Below, in pieces: positions 28,018 through 36,682 of a DNA stretch of 64,000 bases. The stretch comes from G965215045 sp965215045 (lineage in GTDB: Bacteria; Pseudomonadota; Gammaproteobacteria; JABABF01), in assembly GCA_965215045.1 (NCBI GenBank), contig OZ244031.1, forward strand, positions 310,001 through 374,000, read 5' to 3'. The notes under the pieces are model-generated. The model saw only the letters and a program-made list of their open reading frames with translations. It had not been told where the DNA came from and made no database searches. Numbering within the stretch: the first letter of the stretch is position 1; each line of letters opens with the position of its first letter. The position numbers and the translations under genes were made by a program.

Positions 28018-28629
28018 ATGAATGATCCCGCCGCCTGCGAACTGCTCGAATTCTGGTTTGGTCCCCGACCCCTGGAACCGGCCGCGGTGCCGGGGCGCAA
28101 CCAGACCTGGTTCGGTGCCGACCCCGGTTTCGATCGCCAGCTCGAGAGGCGTTTCATGAGCCTGGTGATCGCAGCCCAGGGCGGCATCCTGGAACACTGG
28201 GCGGCAGACAATGAAGACTGCCTGGCATTGATCCTGCTGCTGGACCAGCTGCCGCGCAACCTCTACCGGGGCCAGTCCCAGGCCTTCGACTCCGACGGTG
28301 ATGCACTGGCACTGGCCCGCAGCCTGGCGGCTTCGGGACGGCTTGCACAGTTGGGGTACTGTGAAAGTGCTTTCGCCCTGATGCCCTACCAGCACAGCGA
28401 AGACCTGCAGACCCAGGAACAGGGCGTCGCCCTGTACCGGGAACAAGCACAGAATGCGCCCGGCGAATGGCGGGAGATCATGCGAGATTACTGCCGCTAC
28501 GCAGAGCAGCACCTGCACATCATCGAACGCTTCGGGCACTTCCCGCACCGCAATGCCGTGCTGGGGCGCAGCGATACCGAAGAAGAATTGCAATGGTTGC
28601 GCGAGGGCGGTGCGCGCTTCGGACAATAG
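28018..28629 (+). CDS. DUF924 family protein
   Basis: The 203-residue protein matches the DUF924 family: LLEFWFGP at the N-terminus, then LILLLDQLPRNLYRGQSQAFDSD, YCESAFALMPYQHSEDLQTQE and the C-terminal FGHFPHRNAVLGR. These are TPR-like helical proteins of unknown role found across proteobacteria. The ATG at 28018 follows GGAG about 8 nt upstream. It stands alone on the plus strand between trmD and the zinc receptor gene, both on the minus strand, and is part of the block that separates rimM from trmD. Confidence 0.85.
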   Translation: MNDPAACELLEFWFGPRPLEPAAVPGRNQTWFGADPGFDRQLERRFMSLVIAAQGGILEHWAADNEDCLALILLLDQLPRNLYRGQSQAFDSDGDALALARSLAASGRLAQLGYCESAFALMPYQHSEDLQTQEQGVALYREQAQNAPGEWREIMRDYCRYAEQHLHIIERFGHFPHRNAVLGRSDTEEELQWLREGGARFGQ

Positions 28630-28664
28630 GCCCGGGACGCTTGGGGAACGCCCCGGGACCGGTC

Positions 28665-30821
28665 TCAAAACTTCAGGGTGAAACCCGCGATCAACTCCCG
28701 CCCGGGCTCCGGTGCCACTTCCCGCAAAAAGCTCACGGCGTTGCGAATCTCCTGGTCGCCCATGTTGCGCATCTCGAAGAACAGGCTCCAGTCTTCGCGC
28801 TGCATGCGCAGCCCGGCATCCGCCCGCACATAGTCCGAAGTCCGGGACTGGTTCTCTCCCGGGCGGGTCTGTGCGAAGACACGCACCAGGTCCAAGTCCG
28901 CACTCCACTCCCGATGCGCAAAGCGCCAGCCCAGACCCAGGCGTCCCGGCGGAATGCGCGGCACGTCTCCACTATCGGAAAACTCCGCCCGCACATAATC
29001 GCCCCAGAGACGCAACTCGTGCGCATCCTGCAGCACCGGCAGGGTGACTTCGAATTCCACACCGCTGAAGCGCGCATCTTCCTGCCTGTATACAAAGCAT
29101 TCCGGCGACTCATCGAACTCCTCCTGGTTGTCATCGAAATCCGCCAGCATATCCGAACAGGCATCCAGACCCGTCATGCCGCCTTCCTCCAGATCGTGAC
29201 TGAAACGTCTTTCGGTGTCCGCCTGGTAAATATAGTCATCGAAGCGATTGTGGTAGACGCTGACCCGGGTCTCGAAAGCACCCGAATACGTCCAGGTCAG
29301 TTCGAGGTTGAGTGCCGACTCTTCGTCCAGTCCCGGATCTCCCAGGTCATAGGTTCCCGTCGCCACGTGTTCACCCTCAGACAGTAATTCTTCTGCGACC
29401 GGGGCGCGTTCCGAACGCGAGACCAGGACACCCAGGCGGCCGGCACCCAGGGGCTGGAGCCAGCTGGCACTGAGGTTCAGGCTGTTGTGCCGGGTATCCG
29501 GTGCGTCCGCAGAGGAGATTTCCTGCCGGTCCCAGCGCAAGCCCAACTCCAGGACCGCCTCGCCCAGTTGCCGCTCCTCCAGCACATAAAGCCCCAGGCG
29601 TTCGGTATCCGAGGGCGGCACAAAGGCCTCCGCTCCCTCGGCCTCGAAATCACGCTCACTGTATTGCAAGCCGAAAGCACCGAGCCAACCGGACATCTCC
29701 TTGTGTGTCAACTCCGAACGCAATTCCATGGACTGAACTTCAAACAGGGTACCCGTCTCGGCGACACCGTCTTCGATTTCCAACTCGCTGTGTTCGTAGT
29801 CGGTGTAACTGAATTCCAGGTCGAGTTGATCCAGCAGTTCGCCCAGCTCGAGGAACAGCAGCCTGCCCTCCCAGCGATCCTGCTCCATATCGATGCGCAC
29901 CTGCACATCCTCCCCGTGTCCGTGTTCATCTTCATGTTCGTCCTCGTCCTCGTGTTCATCGCCGTGTTCATCGCCGTGTTCATCGCCGTGTTCATCCTCG
30001 TCCTCATGTTCGTCCCCGTGCTCTTCCTCGTGATGTCCATGGCCGCCGGGCGGAATGCCATAGTTGTTTTTTATACGTGCCAGGCTCAGACCCGCCCGCA
30101 CAAAATCACCGATCCAGGACAAGCCCAGGTTTTGTGACTCCGCTTCCACATCCGTGTTTTCCACGAAACCCAAAACCACCTCCTCCGGCTCAGCCTCCAG
30201 GGCCGCGGGACCTGGAATTTCCGTATCGCCGCTATAGCGATCCGATGCACCCAAATGCAAAACCCAAGGACCCATGCCGGCATCGAAACGACCGGAAAAC
30301 ATACGCCCGCCGCCATTGTCATTCCAGCGCAGGGCCAAGGCACCTTCATAGCCCGTAAACGCCTCCGTGTGAATACGGTTGTCGATCACGTTGACCACAC
30401 CGCCGATGGCACCGATCCCATAACGTAAAATCGCCGGGCCGCGCAGAATTTCAATGCGATCCGCCAGCAGGGTATCCACGGCGGCCGCATGATCGGCACT
30501 GAGATCAGAGACGTCACCCATCACCGTGTTGTTCTGCAGTATCTCCACGCGCTTGTCGCCCAGGCCGCGGATCACGGGCACGCCCACCCCGGGGCCGAAA
30601 GACGAAGAGTGAATACCCAGGCGGTTCTGCAGCGTGCCCCCCAGGGTGGCGGACAACTCCCTCTGCAACTCCTCACCGCTCAGCGCATCGACAGAGTCGG
30701 GTAACTCCTGCACTGTTTTCTCATGCGGAGAGGCCGTGATAATCAGCTCCTCCAGCATCGCTTCATTGCTGAACGCCGGACCGGCCGGCAATAAAAAAAA
30801 TGTAAATAACAGGCGTTTCAT
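28665..30821 (-). CDS. znuD: ZnuD-like TonB-dependent outer-membrane zinc receptor
   Basis: The 718-residue protein has a signal peptide (about 1-19, MKRLLFTFFLLPAGPAFS), a TonB box-like ELIITAS, a plug domain with GVGVPVIRGLGDKRVEI and ADRIEILRGPAILRYG, and a 22-stranded-type barrel ending in Phe (GFTLKF). Residues about 257-305 are an extreme His/Glu/Asp run of EHGDEHEDE-type repeats after PPGGHGHHEEE, the place where ZnuD proteins carry a His-rich zinc-catching loop. The SADHAAAVD plug motif also fits ZnuD. The ATG at 30821 follows GGAG. A small CxxC secreted protein gene lies just upstream. Zinc is inferred; copper or nickel is possible. Confidence 0.82.
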   Translation of the reverse strand: MKRLLFTFFLLPAGPAFSNEAMLEELIITASPHEKTVQELPDSVDALSGEELQRELSATLGGTLQNRLGIHSSSFGPGVGVPVIRGLGDKRVEILQNNTVMGDVSDLSADHAAAVDTLLADRIEILRGPAILRYGIGAIGGVVNVIDNRIHTEAFTGYEGALALRWNDNGGGRMFSGRFDAGMGPWVLHLGASDRYSGDTEIPGPAALEAEPEEVVLGFVENTDVEAESQNLGLSWIGDFVRAGLSLARIKNNYGIPPGGHGHHEEEHGDEHEDEDEHGDEHGDEHGDEHEDEDEHEDEHGHGEDVQVRIDMEQDRWEGRLLFLELGELLDQLDLEFSYTDYEHSELEIEDGVAETGTLFEVQSMELRSELTHKEMSGWLGAFGLQYSERDFEAEGAEAFVPPSDTERLGLYVLEERQLGEAVLELGLRWDRQEISSADAPDTRHNSLNLSASWLQPLGAGRLGVLVSRSERAPVAEELLSEGEHVATGTYDLGDPGLDEESALNLELTWTYSGAFETRVSVYHNRFDDYIYQADTERRFSHDLEEGGMTGLDACSDMLADFDDNQEEFDESPECFVYRQEDARFSGVEFEVTLPVLQDAHELRLWGDYVRAEFSDSGDVPRIPPGRLGLGWRFAHREWSADLDLVRVFAQTRPGENQSRTSDYVRADAGLRMQREDWSLFFEMRNMGDQEIRNAVSFLREVAPEPGRELIAGFTLKF

Positions 30822-30851
30822 CGGTTTCTCCAGATCGTGACACAAGCCTGC

Positions 30852-30866
30852 ATTCCACCTTGGAAT
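30852..30866. promoter_or_regulatory. Small palindrome before the zinc receptor gene
   Basis: A perfect inverted repeat ATTCCA-CCT-TGGAAT lies 31 bp upstream of the receptor ATG, between it and the small CxxC gene. It could be an operator half-site pair or a minor hairpin. It does not match the Zur consensus I know, so its role is open. Confidence 0.3.
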
Positions 30867-30887
30867 ACAAACAGAAAAGTCAGTGAT

Positions 30888-31181
30888 TCAGGAGAGAACC
30901 GGGGGCGCGCGCGCCTGGTAAGAGTGGGAAAGAGAGTGCGTCAGTGCCGGGCTTTGCGTCCCGGACCAGGTGTAGGGCGCCACAGTGGACGCCGGGGAAA
31001 TTACAGGACTTGAATCGATATCTGCATTCAACACATAACAGGCAAGACAACTGTCCGGATGCTGTTCCGCAGTAGTCTCATGCTCGTCGTGCAGATGTGC
31101 CGATGACAGCAGGGAGCCCCCGGCCAGGGCCAGGGCGAAGACCAGGGAACAGAGAGTGCGTCTGTGCAAAGAAAAGAACAT
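30888..31181 (-). CDS. Small exported His- and CxxC-containing protein upstream of the zinc receptor
   Basis: The 97-residue protein begins with a signal peptide (MFFSLHRRTLCSLVFALALA), then carries HLHDEHE at residues 29-35 and a CLAC pair at 45-48, followed by a Ser/Thr/Pro-rich tail. The pattern, a short exported protein with His and CxxC next to a metal receptor gene, resembles DUF2946-like proteins near TonB receptors, but I do not recognise it firmly. It lies 57 bp after rimM and 66 bp before the receptor gene, on the same strand, so the three may share a transcript. The longer frame to 31256 overlaps rimM and is not preferred. Confidence 0.65.
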   Translation of the reverse strand: MFFSLHRRTLCSLVFALALAGGSLLSSAHLHDEHETTAEQHPDSCLACYVLNADIDSSPVISPASTVAPYTWSGTQSPALTHSLSHSYQARAPPVLS

Positions 31182-31237
31182 CCGATCAAGTATACACGAA
31201 CAGTGCCCGCACCATCGACAGGGAGACAGGTGCCGGT

Positions 31238-31768
31238 TTAAAAATCCGGCGGCCAATCCACCCAGATCCTCTTGTCCTCCAGCTCCACCCGCAACACGGT
31301 GTGCCCCGGCAACCAGGGAACCAGGCGTCTCTTCCGGTCGCAGCTGCCGGCACAGGGCTGCAAAACCAGCACGTCATTGGCACCGGTTTCCATGATCTTT
31401 TCCACACATCCCAGCAGGACCTTCCCGTCCTCCACTTCCGTCCACACCTCCGCCCCTTCCAACTGACGCCAGTAATATCCTTCCGGCAATGCCGGCAGAG
31501 CAGAGGAGCGCACCCCCAACTCCCGTCCCAGGTATTCCTCCGCCGCAGTGCGATCTTCACAGCCGCTGATGCGCACCACCAATCCCTGCTTGCGCACCCT
31601 GCCATCGGCCAGCGATAGCGGCTGCCATTCCCGGTCCGGCACCCGGCAGAAAAGTTGCGGATACTCCAGGAGTTTCTCCGGCGGCTCCGTCCAGGAAGTG
31701 ATTTTCAGCCAGCCGCGCACGCCGAAAGCGGCGCTGATCCTGCCCAGGAGAACGTATTCTTCCGCCAT
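31238..31768 (-). CDS. rimM: Ribosome maturation factor RimM
   Basis: RimM helps assemble the 30S head and binds S19. The 176-residue protein has the N-terminal RimM barrel (YVLLGRISAAFGVRGWLKI) and a C-terminal PRC-like barrel (LLGCVEKIMETGANDVLVL, ending in VDWPPDF). It lies 59 bp after rpsP, the conserved order, but trmD does not follow. Confidence 0.93.
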   Translation of the reverse strand: MAEEYVLLGRISAAFGVRGWLKITSWTEPPEKLLEYPQLFCRVPDREWQPLSLADGRVRKQGLVVRISGCEDRTAAEEYLGRELGVRSSALPALPEGYYWRQLEGAEVWTEVEDGKVLLGCVEKIMETGANDVLVLQPCAGSCDRKRRLVPWLPGHTVLRVELEDKRIWVDWPPDF

Positions 31769-31827
31769 TGTCCGCCTCCCTGGAAACTAACTGTACGAAA
31801 ACTGCGGGACCGCCCGCCAGCGGCAAC

Positions 31828-32898
31828 TCAGTTCGAGTCCTTTTTTCCCGCCGCCTGTTCCGGCGTCTCGCCCTCCTCCGGCTTCTCTTCCGCCGCCTGC
31901 TTCGGCTCGGTGCTCGCCGGCTCTTCGGTACTTTCCTTCACCGCCGCCTGTTCCGGCGTCTCGCCCTCCTCCGGCTTCTCTTCTGTCTTCTCCTCCGCCG
32001 CCTGCTCCGGCTCGGTGCTTGCCGACTCTTCTGGGCTTTCCGCCGCCGCCGTCTGTTCCGGCGTCTCGCCCTCCTCCGTCTTCTCTTCTGTCTTCTCCTC
32101 CGCCGCCTGCTCCGGCTCGGTGCTTGCCGACTCTTCTGGGCTTTCCGCCGCCGCCGTCTGTTCCGGCGTCTCGCCCTCCTCCGTCTTCTCTTCTGTCTTC
32201 TCTGCCACCGCCTGCTCCGGCTCGGTGCTCGCCGACTCTTCTGGGCTTTCCGCCGCCGCCGTCTGTTCCGGCGTCTCGCCCTCCTCCGTCTTCTCTTCTG
32301 TCTTCTCTTCCGCCGCCTGCTCCGGCTCAGCACTCACCTGCTCTTCTGGGCTTTCCGCCGCCGCCGCCTGCTCCTGCGTCTCGCCCTCCTCCGTCTTCTC
32401 TTCTGTCTTCTCTTCCGCCGCCTGCTCCGGCTCGGTGCTCGCCGACTCTTCTGGGCTTTCCGCCGCCGCCGCCTGCTCCTGCGTCTCGCCCTCCCCCGTT
32501 TCCGCCGCCGCCGCCGCTCCCGCCGTGGCCGCCGCCGCACCCCCCACCGCTGCGCCTTCGCTCTCCGCCGACGCTTTAACGCGGGCGCGCAACTTCAGTC
32601 TGCGCGACTTTTTTTTCTTCTTGCGGTAGGCGTTCATCTGGTCCAGCTCCTGCTCGTCCAGCCGCACCTCTTTCAACAGGTCAGACACTCGTGGCGAAAG
32701 ACGCGCACCCCGGCTCAACCAGTAATCCACCCTCTCCACATCCAGGCGCAGGCGCTGTTCCTCACCGCGCGCGATCGGATTGAAAAAACCCACCCGTTCA
32801 ATAAAACGACCATCGCGGGGAAAGCGGCTGTCGGCCACGGTGAAATGGTAGAAAGGACGTTTTTTCGCCCCCGTTCTGGACAATCGGATTACAACCAT
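31828..32898 (-). CDS. rpsP: 30S ribosomal protein S16 with a long acidic repeat tail
   Basis: Residues 1-80 are a complete S16: MVVIRLSRTGAKKRPFYHF, then SRFPRDGRFIERVGFFNP and VDYWLSRGARLSPRVSDLL. Normal S16 proteins end close to here (about 80-90 residues). This one continues in the same frame to 356 residues: a Lys/Arg-rich linker (YRKKKKKSRRLKLRARV), an Ala-rich stretch, then seven copies of a 35-residue unit rich in Glu, Ala, Pro and Thr. The start at 32898 gives the conserved S16 N-terminus. A TATAAT -10 box is present on this strand at 32953-32948. The gene is first in rpsP-rimM and divergent from ubiG. Confidence 0.9.
   Translation of the reverse strand: MVVIRLSRTGAKKRPFYHFTVADSRFPRDGRFIERVGFFNPIARGEEQRLRLDVERVDYWLSRGARLSPRVSDLLKEVRLDEQELDQMNAYRKKKKKSRRLKLRARVKASAESEGAAVGGAAAATAGAAAAAETGEGETQEQAAAAESPEESASTEPEQAAEEKTEEKTEEGETQEQAAAAESPEEQVSAEPEQAAEEKTEEKTEEGETPEQTAAAESPEESASTEPEQAVAEKTEEKTEEGETPEQTAAAESPEESASTEPEQAAEEKTEEKTEEGETPEQTAAAESPEESASTEPEQAAEEKTEEKPEEGETPEQAAVKESTEEPASTEPKQAAEEKPEEGETPEQAAGKKDSN
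31837..32515 (-). repeat. 105-bp tandem repeats encoding the acidic S16 tail
   Basis: About six full and one partial copies of a 105-bp (35-residue) unit lie in frame at the 3' end of rpsP. Each carries GETPEQ or GETQEQ, then a Ser/Pro/Glu stretch and EEKTEEKTEE. A typical unit has 13 Glu and 2 Lys. All six frames are open here, which produces shadow ORFs on both strands. Confidence 0.9.
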
Positions 32899-33022
32899 CG
32901 GCGTGTAAAAGTTTCCGGGCCGGTTCCCCTGCGATTTAAGACGGCGTATTATATGCCAATGCGTCGGGACGCTCGGCTGCCCGCGCACACGCAATTGCCC
33001 CGAGTCTGCCGGAGTACATGGA

Positions 33023-33721
33023 ATGAACGAGAATCTCGATCGCGAAGAACTGCAGCACTTTGAAAAGCACGCCGCAGACTGGTGGGACCGGGACGGCGAT
33101 TTTCGCACCCTGCACCAGCTGAACCCCCTGCGTGCCAACTACATCGACGAGCACTCCCCGGTGGCCGGCAAAAAAGTCCTGGACGTCGGCTGCGGTGGCG
33201 GCTTGCTGAGTGAAGCACTGGCACAGCGGGGCGGAGAGTTGACCGGCATCGACCTGGGAGAGCAGGCACTGGATGCGGCGCGCGCACACTGCGTCGAGTC
33301 AGGCCTGGAAATCGAATACCTGCACACCGGCACCCGGGAACTGGCGCGTGAACGACCGGGCAGCTGGGAGGTGGTCTGTTGCATGGAACTGCTGGAACAT
33401 GTGCCCGACCCCGCCGCCATGGTGCGGGACTGCGCCACACTGTGCGCACCGGGTGGCACACTGTATTTTTCGACCATCGATCGCAGCCCGCTCGCCTGGC
33501 TGCTCGCCATTGTCGCCGGGGAGTACATCATGAGACTGTTGCCGCGCGGCACCCACCAGTACGAAAAACTGGTGCGTCCCGCAGAACTGGGCAGATGGAT
33601 GCGGGATGCCGGCTTGCAAGCCCAGGAGTTCCGCGGTGTGCAGTACCAGCCGTTGACCGGTGAATTCCAGCTGCGGGAGCGCGTCCTTGTCAATTACATG
33701 GCGCGCGCCGTTCGCAACTGA
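33023..33721 (+). CDS. ubiG: Ubiquinone biosynthesis O-methyltransferase UbiG
   Basis: UbiG performs both O-methylations in ubiquinone synthesis. The 232-residue protein has the SAM-binding motif VLDVGCGGGLLSEALA, the acidic ITGIDLGEQA-type loop, and the family stretch GEYIMRLLPRGTHQYEKLVRPAEL near the C-terminus. The order ubiG, HAD phosphatase, SDR is that of pseudomonads. It is divergent from rpsP. Confidence 0.93.
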   Translation: MNENLDREELQHFEKHAADWWDRDGDFRTLHQLNPLRANYIDEHSPVAGKKVLDVGCGGGLLSEALAQRGGELTGIDLGEQALDAARAHCVESGLEIEYLHTGTRELARERPGSWEVVCCMELLEHVPDPAAMVRDCATLCAPGGTLYFSTIDRSPLAWLLAIVAGEYIMRLLPRGTHQYEKLVRPAELGRWMRDAGLQAQEFRGVQYQPLTGEFQLRERVLVNYMARAVRN

Positions 33722-33755
33722 AAACCGCATCCCGCATCCACAGACCGCTCCCGCC

Positions 33756-34415
33756 GTGCTGCGCGCTGTACTTTTCGACTTTGACGGCACCCTCCTGGAC
33801 TCGGCCGCAGAATTCACCCTGAGTCTCAATCGCCTGCGCCAGGAATGGAAACTCCCGCCCCTGTCCGCCGGACAGGTGCGGCCCATGGTCTCAGACGGGG
33901 CACGCGCACTGGTGCGTTTCGCCCTCGAACTGGAAGACGATGCGGAAGTGGAGGAACAACGCCAGCACTTCCTGGAAATCTATGCCGGGGTGCTGGGCCG
34001 GGATTGCCGCCTGTTCCCCGGGATCTCCCGCTTGCTGCACCAGCTGGAGCAACGCGAAGTTCCCTGGGGTATTGTCACCAACAAGATGGAACATCTCGCA
34101 CGCCCGCTGCTTCGGCAGTTGCAGCTCCATACCCCGGTGCTGGTCTGCCCCGATCACGTGCAACACGCCAAGCCCGCGCCGGAACCCGTGCTATTGGCCT
34201 GCCGGCAAATGCAGCGGCCCGTTACCGAGGTGCTGTACGTCGGTGATCATCGACGCGACATCGATGCGGGATGCGCAGCGGGAGTGCGGACCGCCGTGGC
34301 CGGGTGGGGCTACCTCCATGCTGACGCACTGGTGCACGATTGGGGTGCCGACTACGTGTTGCAGGATGTGCCGGAACTCGATGCCCTGTTGCAACGCCTG
34401 CTGGACGGCAAATGA
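33756..34415 (+). CDS. mupP: HAD phosphatase, MupP/Gph type
   Basis: The 219-residue protein has HAD motif I VLFDFDGTLLDS, motif II around IVTNKM, and motif IV YVGDHRRDIDAGCAAG. It could be phosphoglycolate phosphatase or, more likely from its place between ubiG and an SDR gene, a MupP-like N-acetylmuramate-6-phosphate phosphatase of peptidoglycan recycling, as in Pseudomonas. The GTG at 33756 is chosen because it starts just before motif I; the longer frame overlaps ubiG. Its stop overlaps the next ATG (ATGA). Confidence 0.75.
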   Translation: MLRAVLFDFDGTLLDSAAEFTLSLNRLRQEWKLPPLSAGQVRPMVSDGARALVRFALELEDDAEVEEQRQHFLEIYAGVLGRDCRLFPGISRLLHQLEQREVPWGIVTNKMEHLARPLLRQLQLHTPVLVCPDHVQHAKPAPEPVLLACRQMQRPVTEVLYVGDHRRDIDAGCAAGVRTAVAGWGYLHADALVHDWGADYVLQDVPELDALLQRLLDGK

Positions 34416-35200
34416 AAAACCGCTCGCAGACCGGTGCTGCCACGGCACCACGGAATTACCGCCCTGCCGCAGACCTGCTCGCCGGGCGCAATATCCTGGT
34501 CAGCGGTGCCGGCCGGGGCATCGGGCGCACCGCCGCCCTGGTATATGCCGCCCACGGTGCCCGCACGATCCTGCTGGGACGCAAGCCGGAAAATCTGGAA
34601 CAGACCGCCGGGCAAATCGCAGCGGATGGATATCCCCGGGCACTGGTACATCCCCTGGACCTGGCCGATGCCGGGTCCGAACAGTACGAGGCCTTGTATG
34701 AACGCTTACAACAGGAGTGCGGCACATTGCACTGCCTGCTGCACAACGCAGCACTCCTGGGAGAACAGACGCCCCTGATGCAGGCCGATCTCAATCTCTG
34801 GCGACAGACCCTGGAAGTCAATCTCAACTCCGGCCTGGTGCTGAGCCAAAGCCTCTTCCCGCTGCTGGAAGCCGCCGAAGACGCCTCGATCATCTTTACA
34901 TCCTCCGGACTGGGATTGCGGGGACGCGCCTATTGGGGTGCCTACTGCGTCTCCAAGTTCGCCGTCGAAGGCCTGGCACAAGTCCTGGCCGAAGAACTGG
35001 AACACGCCTCCAGCGTGCGTGTGAATGTGATCGACCCCGGCGTGGTCGATACCCGGATGCGCCGCCAGGCCTTCCCCGCAGAAAACCCGCAGCAGAACCC
35101 GCAGCCGGAACAGATCATGGGGACATACCTGTACCTGGCAGGGCCGGACAGCCGCCAGGTGCACGGCCAAAGACTGCTCGCCCAGGTCGCCAAAAAATAA
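34412..35200 (+). CDS. yciK: Short-chain dehydrogenase/reductase, YciK-like
   Basis: This 262-residue classical SDR has the nucleotide-binding ILVSGAGRGIGRTAALVYA, the NAAL box (LLHNAALLG), and the catalytic Ser-Tyr-Lys in FTSSGLGLRGRAYWGAYCVSKFAVEG. The family's enoyl/keto substrate is not settled. Its ATG overlaps the stop of the phosphatase gene (ATGA). The ubiG-phosphatase-SDR order matches the pseudomonad arrangement, where this SDR is annotated YciK. Confidence 0.8.
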   Translation: MKNRSQTGAATAPRNYRPAADLLAGRNILVSGAGRGIGRTAALVYAAHGARTILLGRKPENLEQTAGQIAADGYPRALVHPLDLADAGSEQYEALYERLQQECGTLHCLLHNAALLGEQTPLMQADLNLWRQTLEVNLNSGLVLSQSLFPLLEAAEDASIIFTSSGLGLRGRAYWGAYCVSKFAVEGLAQVLAEELEHASSVRVNVIDPGVVDTRMRRQAFPAENPQQNPQPEQIMGTYLYLAGPDSRQVHGQRLLAQVAKK

Positions 35201-35217
35201 GAGAACTCTCCCTAATC

Positions 35218-35898
35218 CTAACTGTCGCCGTTTTTGAGCAACTGCTTCAAGGCATCGCGGATTTGTGGAATTTTTACCAATTCGGACAGGAAAAAACGCA
35301 CATTTTCCGGCTGGGCTTTCCGCCGTACTGCCAAGATTTCCTCGTAGTCGAGCTCCAGCAGTTCGCAGAATTCCGGGCCGGTCATCGCTTCCCGTTCCGT
35401 GATCTTGCCCTTGAAGCCGCTTACTATGAGCTTGCGATCGGTCTGGTTGAAACAGCAAAAATGGGCGGATACGCGGTATTGCAACTGGTGAGCACTCCGC
35501 TCAATGAATGAGTGTATCGCCTGTCGCTCTGCACTCGCCTTTTTCGTATCAAACTGGTGACCGTCTTTCAACTCCACCACGTAGCACCTCTGCTTCTCTT
35601 TGCGCCGCTTGAAAATCAGAAAGTCCGGCTCTGAACCTGGAAAATCAATCGCCTCGCATTTTTTGATTTGCTGCTTGGTCGCTACCAGCACGCCGTCCGG
35701 CATGATTTCCTGTTCCAGGAATTTATCCAGGTTGTCCACACACTGGACGCGCTCCAGTATCATGCGCTCCAATTCCGAACCGGACGATATGACGGCAGAT
35801 TGTATGCGGCTGACCAGGATCCCCAGTTCCGGGATACCCAATAACCTGTTGTAACCGCCAGATGTCTCCCTGACCTTGGTGTCTTCCAGGCGCGCCAT
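35218..35898 (-). CDS. Probable type II restriction endonuclease
   Basis: The 226-residue protein has a PD-(D/E)xK-like core: EPDFLIFKRR followed about 12 residues later by YVVELKDGHQFDTKK, where Asp, Glu and Lys would form the metal-binding active site. Its ATG directly abuts the stop of the upstream DNA methyltransferase gene (TGAATG), the usual arrangement for a restriction-modification pair. I cannot name the specificity. Base composition is lower in GC than the flanking genes, which suggests recent gain. Confidence 0.72.
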   Translation of the reverse strand: MARLEDTKVRETSGGYNRLLGIPELGILVSRIQSAVISSGSELERMILERVQCVDNLDKFLEQEIMPDGVLVATKQQIKKCEAIDFPGSEPDFLIFKRRKEKQRCYVVELKDGHQFDTKKASAERQAIHSFIERSAHQLQYRVSAHFCCFNQTDRKLIVSGFKGKITEREAMTGPEFCELLELDYEEILAVRRKAQPENVRFFLSELVKIPQIRDALKQLLKNGDS

Positions 35899-36657
35899 TC
35901 AGCCGTTCAGGTCGCAACCTAAAAAATTACGCCCGTGCCTGTGTGCGGCTTCCATCACCGTAAAATCACCCGCGGCGGGATCAATAACAATGTCTCCCTG
36001 ATTACTTACGGCGGCGATCAATTGCCCTTGTAAACCGATCGGTTTCTTGTGCGGGTGGCCGCTTCCATTGCTCACCTTTTCGTCCCAGGTATCCGGAATA
36101 TTGTGGACTTTCCATACTCCTTTTGCCTTGCGCGGCTCGCGCTGTAACACAATGCAGTATTCGGTCCTGCGGCGGCTCCGGTAGCCCATGCCGATTTTGA
36201 CCTTATCCCAATTCACCAGGTCCACAACATCCAGCTCGGTGCCGGTCAACCATTCGCGGAATCCGTTGCACAAATGAAACTTGTCAATCCACAGGAACAG
36301 ATGGCCGGACGGTATCAGTACGCGGTCGATCGCCTTGATAAAGTCAGCTATGATCTGCTCGCTCATCTGCTGTAAAGCACACCGCCGCTGGCTGCGTTTC
36401 TTGCCCTCGTTGCCGTAGCCCATCTTGTCCAGTATGCCGCGGTATTGCGGATCAAAGAACGCAACCGGGATCTTTTCGGCTGGCAGTTTTTCCAGCAGTT
36501 TCATGCCATCCATTTTCAGACGGGTATTGATTTTCAGGCCACGCGGCAAATCAATACTCGGTGCTTGTACAGTGCGCCCGTCAGAAAAAACATTCCTGTC
36601 CGGAGTATCAAGTGTGGTCGGTACCGACTCAAGTTTCTTGGTGGCAGAACCAGGCAT
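35899..36657 (-). CDS. Type II DNA methyltransferase (amino, beta-type order)
   Basis: The 252-residue enzyme shows the catalytic motif IV as DPQY (in VAFFDPQYRGILDKMGYGNEG) near residue 65, and the SAM-binding motif I near the C-terminus (VIDPAAGDFTVMEAAHRHGR followed by FLGCDL). That order, catalytic motif first, is that of beta-class N6-adenine or N4-cytosine methyltransferases; DPQY replaces the common DPPY. The ATG at 36657 is preferred; the frame extends to 36777 without an obvious domain. It would protect host DNA from the adjoining endonuclease. Confidence 0.75.
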   Translation of the reverse strand: MPGSATKKLESVPTTLDTPDRNVFSDGRTVQAPSIDLPRGLKINTRLKMDGMKLLEKLPAEKIPVAFFDPQYRGILDKMGYGNEGKKRSQRRCALQQMSEQIIADFIKAIDRVLIPSGHLFLWIDKFHLCNGFREWLTGTELDVVDLVNWDKVKIGMGYRSRRRTEYCIVLQREPRKAKGVWKVHNIPDTWDEKVSNGSGHPHKKPIGLQGQLIAAVSNQGDIVIDPAAGDFTVMEAAHRHGRNFLGCDLNG

Positions 36658-36682
36658 TGGTGTTTCCCCCGCTAAGACGCGA

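Noticed and set aside
28630..28664. Rho-independent terminator between the DUF924 gene and the receptor gene
   Set aside because: CCCGGG palindromes are present, but no stable continuous stem and no T-run.
30852..30866. Zur operator
   Set aside because: The palindrome is too short and does not match the known Zur box; kept only as an unexplained inverted repeat.
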